Shown here: positions 12,600-22,625 of the stretch, piece by piece
Layout of the letters: the number at the start of each line of letters is the position of its first letter
Position numbering within the stretch: the first letter of the stretch is position 1
Position numbers and translations under genes: made by a program
From: Punica granatum
Lineage: Eukaryota; Streptophyta; Magnoliopsida; Myrtales; Lythraceae
DNA length: 64,000 bases
NCBI RefSeq assembly: GCF_007655135.1
Contig: NC_045128.1
Coordinates: forward strand, 20,678,811-20,742,810
Direction of reading: 5' to 3'
The notes under the pieces: model-generated
Seen by the model: only the letters and a program-made list of their open reading frames with translations
What the model was told of the DNA's origin: nothing
Databases searched by the model: none

Positions 12600-12735
12600 T
12601 GACTCGTGTTCGCTTTTCATTTGCCGGGCCTCGTGCCCGTTTCATTGTAAGACATTCCCGTTCACATACACGAGTGCCAATTCCTGCCATTTGTCCAATG
12701 CAAAGCCTTCTTGAGAGAAAAAAATGAATCTCCCG

Positions 12736-13014
12736 CTAGGTCGAAAACCTTCTCGAGGCGGCCTAGGCAAAAGCTAGGGAACGAGTGGCACGACTTAAAA
12801 TCCCGCAAAGGGGAGTCGCGGCAAAAGGAGAGCATAAATCACTTCCTCGCTAGGTCGAAAACCCTCAAAGGGCGGCCTAGGCAAAAGTCAGAGGGTCCGA
12901 GGGGTGTGGTCCCACCCAAACATGGGTGATCGTAGCAAAAGGTGAGCATTCATGTGAGAAAAATCAAATAAAATACCCCGCTAGGTTATCACGCATCTCG
13001 CGGCCTAGGCAAAA
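12736..13014 (+). other. Five-hairpin module, each hairpin followed by GCAAAA (element C)
   Basis: Five inverted repeats follow one another. H1 is CTAGGTCG/CGGCCTAG (12736-12766). H2 is CACGACT/AGTCGCG (12789-12820, with one A-C mismatch). H3 is CTAGGTCG/CGGCCTAG with inner CCCT/AGGG (12850-12880). H4 is GTGGTC/GATCGT, with wobbles (12906-12933). H5 is CTAGGTT/GGCCTAG, with wobbles (12981-13008). GCAAAA follows each at 12767, 12821, 12881, 12935 and 13009. The same order recurs in B1 at 42739-43020. The pairing is read directly from the sequence; a role as RNA structure is inference, and I do not recognise the module as a named element. Confidence 0.65.
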
Positions 13015-13630
13015 GTTAGGGGACAACGTCGGCTCGACCACGAAAGAAAGGCAACACTTCTCCGTGAAGTTACACCGAGTAGTGGTTCGGCATCCTCCAA
13101 CGCAAGCAAACTCTCTTCAACTCTCCAGGCTCGAGACTTGCCCCGGAATGGGGCCGAATCGACGTATCCTTGATTTGGAGGATCCCATAAGATCCCTTCC
13201 TTTACCTCTATGCACATATTTTGCAGGTTATCCGTCTCAGAGAAAGCCATTCTCCGATAGGGACGCGGCCGCCCTTCAAATGACCACCAATATCATACCC
13301 CCGATACATCTTTACATAGATTCCTTTTACGCGTCGTAGTCTCAACGATTTTGTGCGGCTGACATCCCTTGTAGGCTTTCTCTTTTCTAAGTGCAGGCGC
13401 GATCGCGAACCCCAAAGGATGCTCCCCGCTGAAGGATTCATGTCTGCCTCGCGCGACGGGCCGTGCTCTCGATACGCCGGGAGCCGTCGGGGGATGCGCC
13501 ACACTGCCCAAACCGACGATATTCAAAGAAGGACAAACGATAGAGCATCATCATCAATCACCGCGCATGAGGCAGTCCAGACCCGCACGCCAAGCAAGTT
13601 GTATCCCACAGCGCTTTGCGCAAATTCCTA

Positions 13631-14128
13631 GTCTAAATTCCTGTTTCGGATCTATCCCAGTCATTCGAGTCCATCCCGGTCATTCGGGTCCATCCCGGTT
13701 AGTCGGATTCATCCCCGCCATTCGGGTCCATCCCGGTCATTCGGGTCCTTCCGGTCATTCGGGTTCTTCCGGTCTAAATTCCGGTCATTCGGGTCCTTCC
13801 GGTCGTTCGGGCCCATCCGGTCTAAATTCTGATCATTCAGGCCCATCCGGTCTAAATTTCGGTCATTCGAGTCCTTCCGGTCTAAATTCCGGTCATTCGG
13901 GCCCATCCGATCTAAATTCCGGTCATTCAGGGTCCATTCGGTCTAAATTACGGTCATTCGGGTCCGCCCGGTCTAAATTCCGGTCATTTGGGTCCATCTG
14001 GTCTAAATTCCGATCATTCGGGTCCATCCCGGTCTCTTTCGGGTATATCCCGGGCTATTCGGGTCTATCTCGGTCTCTTTCGGGTCTATCCCGATTTAAA
14101 TTCCCGTTTCGGGTCCATCCCGGTCCTA
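13631..14128 (+). repeat. 30-bp tandem array in 3' region of element C
   Basis: About 16 degenerate units occur, with the core CATTCGGGTCCATCC and, in the middle of the array, a linker GGTCTAAATTCC. Units centre on 30 bp, with shorter units of about 19 bp at the left edge. The homologous position in B1 carries a 30-bp array with a related core (CATTTCGGGTACGTCCCG). I read it as a 3' untranslated minisatellite, not a coding repeat. Confidence 0.88.
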
Positions 14129-14260
14129 AAGTCCTACACAATATCCCAATGTGTCCAAGCAAGGTACGAGCAGCCATGGGGAGAGACATCAGAGCGGTCG
14201 CCGGACCCAAAAGAGGGTGCTTCTCATAATCTTTGGCTACATCCTCTAACCGAGCATGCA

Positions 14261-14277
14261 ACCAAAGAGGGGCAAGC
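14261..14277 (+). promoter_or_regulatory. Polypurine tract of element C
   Basis: ACCAAAGAGGGGCAAGC lies immediately before the LTR start TGTCAGC. A purine-rich run abutting the 3' LTR is where RNase H leaves the primer for plus-strand DNA synthesis. The position and composition fit, although the run contains interrupting cytosines. Confidence 0.72.
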
Positions 14278-17200
14278 TGTCAGCACCCCATTTTGGCCCA
14301 CCGGCTTCCTACACGAGAATCCCCGACCAAAGCTCGGGTTACTATTCATCACCAGACAATCAGAGGCGAACATGCGGGCACGGAGACATGATTGACAAAA
14401 GAAAGCAGGGTCCACTAAGAGAACATAAGAGGGCAATCAAAAGAGCAAACAGACGACGAACCCCAAAATAACAGAAGCCGGCACTGTGGCACTATTCATC
14501 ACCGAATCACCAAAGCATCGAAAGGTGTCCAATGTGGGACTCTAAAAATCCCTCTTGGTGCCAAAGTGACCAATCACACGTCCGAGAGCATTTCGAAGGC
14601 ATCCTGCTTGAGCCGGGACACCCCCGAACTCTCATAGACGCCCTTTCTGACCGGGCTCCCGAAGGACCCGGTCCATGAACAAGTAAACGGCACCAGGGAA
14701 TTGGCCTACACACATCCAAGGACCACCAAGACCATGGAACAAGCTTCGGACCGCCTTTTGGGGCTCGTCTTGGTCTCCCAAGTGATTCCCGACCTAGAAA
14801 AAGGGCCCCTTTCAGACGGGATCTAGCACTTGGAGCTCATTCGGTGGAAAATTGACGTCCGAGTTTCACACCACTCACTCCCTACAACTCCTAGGACTTG
14901 GGGAATCGTTTCGCCTCGGGCCAAGCAAGTCAGTTGGGTCTCCCGAGTGACATTTCAGTGGCCGCGAACGCCCCTCGGCAAGTCTTCGGGATACATTCAT
15001 GGAAAATAGAGATCACAGCAGTCCCCGAACACCTCGAGACACGCGGGAAACACTGAGAAAGCCCCGGTCCCGAGTCCCTAGGTCTCCCCCGGCTAACGGT
15101 CTTCGGTCAGGGACGGCGAGCCAACGATCCCGCACAGGACAAAAAGCTCACCGAGACAAGCACTACGATGCACAAAGGAGTAATCGGAGAACGGGGACAG
15201 TTAACTCCTCTCTGAATGCCCAAATGGGACAAAACTGGCTCTCGAGGCGCCAAGTCGTCCGAACATTCGTTCACATGATATATGGTGATATTAGGCTCAT
15301 TCAAATCCTCTTCGTGCAAGCATTCCAAATCTGTTAATTAATCGGACACCGGAGATCGGACGCGCGTTCAATCAAGTCTCGAGCTTTTCCCGGCTTTTCT
15401 CTTAGTCGAATGGGACCCACAGCTCAGCCAAGCCAAGCCACCAAGCCGTGGCTCAAACCCAAGATCCCGGCTCAACCCCAAGCCGCGGCTTGGCCGCCCA
15501 AGCCTCGGCTAGATCCCTCCATGGCCGGCAGCTCCAAGCCCCAAGAAGCCCCCTCCACCACAAATTTTAAATTCTTCTTACACCCATCACTTCCTATCAC
15601 CTCTCCATCACCTCCCATCAACTTTCCTTTGCTTTTCCCTCACTCAACATGACTATTTCCCCTCCCTAATCCCCTTCTAGATTTCGGCAGCCCATGCTTA
15701 AGCCTCCAAACCGCAATTAACTTCACTCAACCGAACCATTAGAGCCCCCTATAAGTTCCCTAGCATCATTAGACTTAATCACTTCTTCAAACTTCATTCT
15801 CTCTCAAGCCAATCTCTCTCCAAAAACCTCTCAAGCTCCAGCCCTCTCCCTCATTTCCGTTCAGCCCTTGCCAAGGCTGAAACCGGCCAAAGTCACCGGA
15901 AAACCGTCTGGTATTCCGGTAACCACCCGACCTGACTCAAACCCAAAATCACCAAACTCCCTAGCCTACATATTTCCCACCCCCTAAGTCCATTTCTAGG
16001 CTTAGTTTTTCCATTTGAAGCCTCCATCATCGTGTTTTGGCCGTACGAAGGGTCGGGTCCCAAGGACGCTAGCCGGGTGCAACCGCGCCTTAACGACGTG
16101 CCATTTCCTCCCACAACCTTGCCGAGTAGTGCTACCATGTTCAAAGGGTTCCTCACAACCCTCACCCTCCCCCGTGAAGAGGTGGTCACGGTCCGAGGGC
16201 CGATCAACCGTGCACAACCACCGTTCATCCGTTTCTCCTTTACCGGGTTCTTTACGTTTTTACCGAACTTTCTCTCACATTTTCAAGCTTGTCCAGGGCT
16301 TGGCACGTTCGGGACCACCCACGAACGTCCAGATCCGTCCCTTAGGAGTCCAACGAGCCCGATCTTGCATCGTGCCGTGGTCGGAGCTAGCGTGTCGACC
16401 CCATTTTCCCCGAGCTGCCGCGGCTGCCACCTCTCGGGTCCCTCAACCCGTAGCTTCTAGCCGAGTCTCGCGACTCCCAAGACCGCTTCCTCGACTCTTT
16501 CCCTCGTGTATCGAGGCTAGGTAACATCCCTCTACGACTTAGAGAAGCTAGGATCCTCAATGTTTGTCGTTATGAAGTGTTAGATGTGATTCATGACCCG
16601 AAAGCATGAAAGTTACGTTTTTTTCTTTAGATCCGTGCGTCCCATGCAAGTCCATACATCGTCACATACTTTATTTCCTTTGCTACGTCCGAACATTGTA
16701 TGAACATGCATGCCATAATGGGAGACGACTTATTTCGAGGTTGGAGAGCCCCTCGTGGTCCGTAGGGGTCACGGGAACTCACGATCATGCCTCTCGAAGG
16801 GTTGGCCATGAGTCCCCTTGCCCCTCACGGACGCACGGGGAGCTCTTTCACCCCGAAACTCGTTGCTCCCTACACCTTTTTGTCTCTAACTGTGACCATA
16901 ATATACATGCACGATGGGAAGACTCGGGATCTAGGCGTGAGAGACCCAAAAGGGGTCGGATGTGTCAAGGGAGGCCCACGACTGTCCTCCTTGCAAGGGG
17001 GTCGAGAGGTCCCTTGACCCACCCGAAGCCTTGGGGCTCTTAGCTCCGTGATGCCGTGCGTTTCCCGTGATTTACTTCCGAGTTTACCATTAAACGAGTC
17101 GATGCCATTTTGTTGATTCCTTGAATATGGTGTTTTTGAGTGTCTCGTACGTTATTTGTGCAAATTGGGGTCGTGTCGACGTCGGTTTAATGAAATGTGT

Positions 17201-19455
17201 GTCATTATCACGTGCATATTACATGATGTATGCAAGGGACGATTAGGAATGACGCGAGAGACCCGCCGAAACCCAAATCGGGTCAAGGAGCATTCGGCCG
17301 ACTACCCTTGAGGGGGTGGCCGACTCCTCCATGACCTCTTTCGGAGTTGCGGTCGGCCTCTTCCTCGTTCCGAAGTCTATCCTTGGAATTGTTCGTAATC
17401 ACGCTCCCTTTTAATCGTTGTCTACATGCTTATTACTTATGGGACTTGTTAGATCCGGATATTTCCCGTTAAAACCGTAACCGTAACATGGAACAATAAT
17501 CACCGAATAATTCCACAAATGGGAGAAACGGGACGTATCATTCGGTTAATTAAATCACTTGGACTAAATAATTGGATAAATTGATTGCTAATTTGTAAAC
17601 GCATCGATGGTTCACGGAACGGCGAAAATGCCCTTTTCCTTTAAAAAAACCACAATTTCAAAACACCGAGACGTGTAACACGAATAGGATCGGTGTCTAG
17701 CGAGTACTCGCGTGCTATTACTCGAGTCCGGGCCCAATTTGAGGCGGCTCGAGTCGAGATGCGCGAGTCCTTTCTAGACCCTTTCGTGTGACGCGATTTT
17801 CAATTTGCATACGAACATCACAATTTTATTATCCATGGGCACAACCGTCATTCCGTGATTCACCGATACCCTAGGCGTTAGGGAGTTAGAAACACCTCGA
17901 TCTATGAGCGGGAAAGGGCAACCCGTTCGGGTGCGAGTTTCATTCGCACGGTCCATTCCGTTCACTTTCGGTGTTTCTATCCCCCTATCGTAGATTCGGT
18001 GGTGAACATTTTATTTCAATTACAAAACATGAAGAACCGGATTAATCGTGCATTCGACTTAACCAAATGCTAGATAATGGATAGGTGGAATGTTAGATTC
18101 CAATATAGAGTCGAAACACGAGTTTGGCTAATTCGGTGAAACCGCAGTGTCACCTCACTGAATAAGAGTCTTAAAACAAATTCATGCATGTAATTGGCTT
18201 AGAACCCTATTCTAATCCACCATCTATGTTTGCCTAGGCTAGACATGTTGTGTGTTAATCAACCCTGGTCAATAACCGATTAAATCACGCACACTCGACT
18301 TAATACACCACTTGTCCGTATTTACCGGTATTTGTTAGTTGTTGTTTGTATTTCATCAGTTTTCTTCTGTTTTGCTCTTGCTTTTGCTTATTGGCCGCGG
18401 TTCGGGCCCGAGCCCATAGGTTACGTGTTACACGGGGTCCAATGCCCCAAACCACCGAACACGAGGTCCAACGCCTCCTAATTCACCGAGCGCGTGCAAC
18501 CCGAGTGCGGAATGGGATCTAGCCTCGATTCACCGTCACACTCCGAATATGGCCTATGTGGAAGGCAATTTGGATTGGGTGCGTGAAAGGGGTTTAGATA
18601 TCACCCGGGAGCTCGATCGGTCCAAGGGTTACAGTGGGAATCAACCGATTCACCTGCAAACCATTGGATCGATCGGATCCGACCACCGGCTCCTTGAGCT
18701 CGCGTAGCCTTAATTCATTTATTGGTCATTCAAAACACACGGTGAGCCGAAGCAGAATATTGGCCCAATGCAAACCGATCGGGATCCATTTACTTTATTC
18801 AGTTGTATTATGTAATTATTCGAGTGTACATTGTGAGGATCTTATTTGTACATCTATTCGTTTCACTTGTAAGGATCCCCGATCGGCAAGCGAGAGGTCC
18901 GAGTGTTGAACCGATCAAGTTGGTCTATTAATGCCTAGAGACGAGTAAGCCCGAATAATCGCGGTTTCAGTTCACGCAGGGAGTCGACCGTTGTGGTTTG
19001 ACAAACTGTAAACGTTAGAATAGTGAACCGATTCCTCGACGCACAAGCCTACTCATCTTATGGATTCTTGGCCCAACTTGATCAATTCATCGAATTTACG
19101 GTGTCAAAACGGGCGAGTCGAGTGCAACTCTAAATCACGCAGTAAATAAACAAAATGGCAAACCTAGCAAACTAGAGTACCGAAAGGGCGTGCGAGATAT
19201 AGGCCCGCACGTAATAGAACCCCCGAATTCGGAATTTTCGGTTCCGTGTGACCATTGCCTTAGTATTTAGGTGTACCTTGTACCCCTAGACCCGGGTAAC
19301 TTGCCGGCCCTCGACCTTCGGGTCGTAAAATGGCAAGTGGCGACTCCTTCTCACGCGTGTCCGTCGCGCGTCCTCGGGAAGGTGGATACTCCCAAGCCGC
19401 GTCGCATAGGCTTCGCGCATGCGTGCCCCGACGAGATTAAATTCGAGTGCGCACA
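14278..19455 (+). mobile_element. Element C 3' LTR, family A, 5,178 bp
   Basis: Complete LTR from TGTCAGCACCCC to GAGTGCGCACA. It is close in length and content to the A1 5' LTR (22626-27837). Landmarks are a TATAAG box at 15750, the conserved GCTAG-GTAAC motif at 16516-16525, a long U5-side region with no gene, a CGACC-UUCG-GGTCG hairpin at 19312-19325, and a TGGCGACTCC 10-mer at 19338-19347. It follows a polypurine tract, so it is a 3' LTR. The right flank, GCTAG, starts another LTR tail, so no target duplication can be checked (the left end of C is outside the window). Short frames inside have no recognisable product. Confidence 0.9.
15750..15755 (+). promoter_or_regulatory. TATA box of element C 3' LTR
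   Basis: TATAAG lies within AGAGCC-CCTATAAGTTCCC, a block also present in the A1 LTR (23858) and on the minus strand at 1572-1577. It is about 1.47 kb from the LTR start and is inferred to be the core promoter. Confidence 0.5.
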
Positions 19456-20829
19456 GCTAGGTTCCAATCTAGAGTCAAAAATACAAGTTTGGCTAATTCG
19501 GTGAAACCGCAGTGACACCTCACTGAATAAGAGTTCTAAAACAAATCCACACATGTAATCGGCTTAGAACCATATTCCGGCCCACCATCTATGTTTGCCT
19601 AGGTTAGATACATTGTTTGTTAATCAACCCCGATTAATAACCGATTAAATCACGTACACTCGACTTAATATACCACTTGTCTGTATTCACCTTTATTTGT
19701 CAGTTATTATCTGTTCTTCATCCGTTTTATCATTTTTCTTCTGTTTTCCATTTGTCTCTGCCAATTTGTTGCGGTTCGAGTCCGAGCCCATAGGTTACGT
19801 GTTGCACGGGGTCCAACGCCCCAAATCACCGAACACGAGGTCCAACGCCTCCTAACTCACTAAGCGCGAGCAACCCGAGTGCGGAATGGGATCTAGCCTC
19901 GAGTCACCATCACACTCCAAATATGGCCTATGTGGAAGGCAATTTTGATTGGATGTGTGAAACGTGTTTAGATATCGCCTGGGAGCTCGATCGGTCCAAC
20001 GATTACAGTGGGAACTAATCGGTTCTCCTGCAAACCGTCGGTTCGATCGAACCCGACCCCCGGCTCTTTGAGCCCGCGTTGCCTTAATTTATTTATCGGT
20101 CATTCAAAACACACGGTGAGCCGGAGCGGAATATTGGCCTAATGCAAACCAATCGGGATCCATTTACTTTATTCAGTTGTATTCTGTAATTATTCGAGTG
20201 TACATTGTGAGGATCTTCTTTGTACATCTATTCATTCATTTCTAAGGATCCCCGATCGGCGAGCGAGAGGTCCGAGTGTCGAATCGATTAAGTTGGTCTA
20301 TCGTCACTAAGAGATGAGTAAGCTCGAATACTCGTGGTCTCGGTTCGCGCAGGGAATCGACCATCTTGGCTCGATGAACTGTAACGATAAGATAGTGAAC
20401 CGATTCCCTCGACGCACAAGCCTACTCATCTTTTGGATTCTTGGCCCAACCTAATTAATTCATCGACTTTGTGGTGTCAAAACGGGCGAGTCAAGTGCAA
20501 CCCTAAATCACGCGATAAATAAATAAAAACGGTAAGCCTAGCAAACCAGAGTACCGAAAGGGCGTGCGGGATATAGGCCCGCACGTAATAGAACCCCCGA
20601 ATTCGGAATTTCCGATTCCGTACAACCATTGCCTTAGTATTTAGGTGTACCCCGTAGTACCCTTAGACCCGGGCGACTCAACATCCCTCGACCTACGGGT
20701 CGTAAACAGTAAGTGGCGACTCCTTCTGACGTGCGTCCGTCGCGCCCCCAGGAAGGTGGATACCCCCAAGCCGCATTGCACAGGCTTCGCGCATGCTTGC
20801 CCTGACGAGATTCAATTCGGGTGCGCATA
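19456..20829 (+). mobile_element. Family A LTR tail (about 1.37 kb), truncated at left
   Basis: The sequence repeats the last 1.37 kb of the LTR just before it. The block beginning TAGGTTCCAATCTAGAG corresponds to about 18092 onward, and the end GGTGCGCATA at 20829 matches the LTR terminus with one change. It includes the TGGCGACTCC 10-mer at 20714. The likely reading is the remaining right part of an LTR into which element C inserted; a tandem duplication of the LTR end is the alternative. It ends directly against a minus-strand gag-protease fragment. Confidence 0.8.
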
Positions 20830-22625
20830 GGTCCGATCTCTCCGTAGTCTTGAATGACGGAGATGGTCTTGAAAGAGTGGAAGGGTAGGTTTTCGTCATT
20901 TCCGATGCTGATGTAAGGGACCGCCGTCTCTTTATAGATGGCGTAGTCTTCCTCCCCCTTGACCGTGATAAGCCTCTCTTCGACGATGAATTTCAGCTTC
21001 TGATGTAGAGAGGAGGGGACGGCACCGGCCGAATGGATCCAAGGTCTTCCAAGTAGCAGGCTGAAAGCGTTTGGGATATCGAGCACTTGGAATGTGACGC
21101 TGAAAGAGCATGGGCCGACTTCTATGAGGAGGTCGATTTCCCCGTTCACCTCCCTCCGCGAGCCGTCGAAGGCTCGGACCGCGGTCTTGCTCGGGCGGAC
21201 GCGGTTGAGATCTATGTTCATCTGCTTCAACGTAGTCACCGGGCATACGTTGAGTGCGGAGCCGTTGTCGATCATGACTCGACCGACGATGTGGTTGTTG
21301 CACTTGTAGACAATATGCAATGCCCGGGAATGTGCGCATCCTTCAGAGGGGAGCTCATCGTCCGAAAACGAGATGGTACTGGAGAAGATGGAGTTGACGG
21401 TCTCCTCTATCCGATCCGGAGGTGTCCCTTTGGGAACTTGTGCAGCCGTTAAGACTCGCAGGAGGGCTTCCCTATGTGGTTCCGAGTTGAGGAGGAGGGC
21501 GAGCAATGATATATGGGCCGGAGATTTGGCCATCTGTTCCACCACCTTATATTCGCTTGCCTTGACGATCTTCATGAAGGCTTCGACTTCTTCTTCGGTC
21601 ACTCTCTTGGGCGGAGTAGGCGGGGTTTCGGGTATCGCCTCAACTCCTATTGCGGGTGCCTTCCCTTTGTCCGTTATTGCCGGACTCTCATATAGCCATC
21701 CCGAGCGGGTTATGCCCATGACGCCGAATTGTTGCTCGAGGTTCCCGACACCTACCTCATAGGTCCAGGGGACCTTGTCGTCCGAGTATGGTTCTCAGGC
21801 GGGAATATCTATGACGAACGGGGCAGGAGGTGCGTCAATCCCGGTGAACCCGACTGCGGCTTCTGCGGGGACGTACTCAATCACGAAGGGAGAGGGGCAG
21901 CCTTGCTCGCTTTCGCCCTCCCTTGATGTGCATACGGTGATCATGTTGATGGAGGGCCCCCGAGCCAGTCCATGGTCGGGGAGGGGATTAGCTTGTACGT
22001 TCGGAGATCTTACAGCATTGAATACATGCTCCTTTGCGTCAATCATCTCCTGGATCCTCTCCCTTAACCTCCAACAAGCGTCTAGGGTGTGCCCTGGTGC
22101 CCCCCGATGGTACTCGCACTGCTTGCTTTGATCTTGGATGGTTGGGTCGAAGTTCGGGCCGGGCGCTATTGTCCCAATCTTGTCACGAATTTGCTAGTAA
22201 ATGTGGGAAAGCGGGACCGGCAGGGTCGGGTATTGCTTGCGGGGCCGCGAAGGTGCCGCACCACCCTATTGACCTTGCGGGGGTGGGGCTCGTTGTGTTG
22301 GCTGAGAAACCCTCGGAGCCGGGGGTTGGTATTGGAGTGCTTGGGGTGGAGTAGGGTCATAGTGGTGGACAACGGGCGACGGCACCGTAGGTGGAGGTGG
22401 TAGTGCGGAATAGTAGATCGGTTGGGCAGGAGGTTGAGGCAGATATTGCGGAGCATAGGTGGGGGCCATAGGGGGTGCAAACATGACGTTCACCGAGTAC
22501 TGTTGGGGCGTTGGATGTGCCGGATTGACGGCGTTAACTGAAACCTCCTTCCCTCTTCTTCCGCTGGAAGGCGTCGTCGTCGCAGGGGCCTTCTTCGAGG
22601 GTTCTTCTCCTTTACCGGTGGGCCT
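20830..22625 (-). pseudogene. gag-pro: Fragment D: gag C-terminus and protease of a diverged Ogre element
   Basis: Minus-strand internal fragment. Reading from 22625 down, it has a proline-rich gag C-terminal region, a zinc-knuckle-like segment near 22100, NPLPDHG near 21980, then MGITRSG, a helical PAHISLLALLLNSEPHR segment, and the aspartic protease around VMIDNGSALNVCP and LLGRPWIH. The frame stops being homologous at about 20830, where it meets LTR sequence. It is broken by at least one stop near 21796 and by further disruptions near 22050-22265. It is clearly less similar to B1 and B2 than these are to each other, so it represents a third lineage or an older copy. The capsid part of gag, the G-patch and pol are missing. 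Confidence 0.88.

Larger units (their letters stand above)
12600..14277 (+). other. 3' region of element C between pol and 3' LTR
   Basis: This non-coding region has, in order, about 130 bp without visible structure, the five-hairpin module (about 12736-13014), a stretch of about 600 bp partly shared with B1 (for example TCCTTGATTTGGAGGATCCCA at 13168-13188), a 30-bp tandem array, and the polypurine tract. Long 3' regions with tandem repeats between pol and the 3' LTR are a known feature of Ogre/Tat elements. Open frames across the array arise because its 30-bp period is a multiple of three. Confidence 0.8.

Noticed and set aside
13631..14128. Possible CRISPR-like array
   Set aside because: Repeats are contiguous and degenerate without unique spacers, and the context is a plant retrotransposon 3' region.
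13567..14229. Ser/Gly/His-rich frame of 220 codons resembling a structural repeat protein
   Set aside because: Product of the 30-bp array in the element C 3' region; parallel frames are also open.
16015..16524. Frames of about 140-170 codons after the TATA box of the C LTR
   Set aside because: Two registers are open together, the related A1 region differs by indels, and there is no recognisable domain, so chance frames in an LTR leader are more likely.
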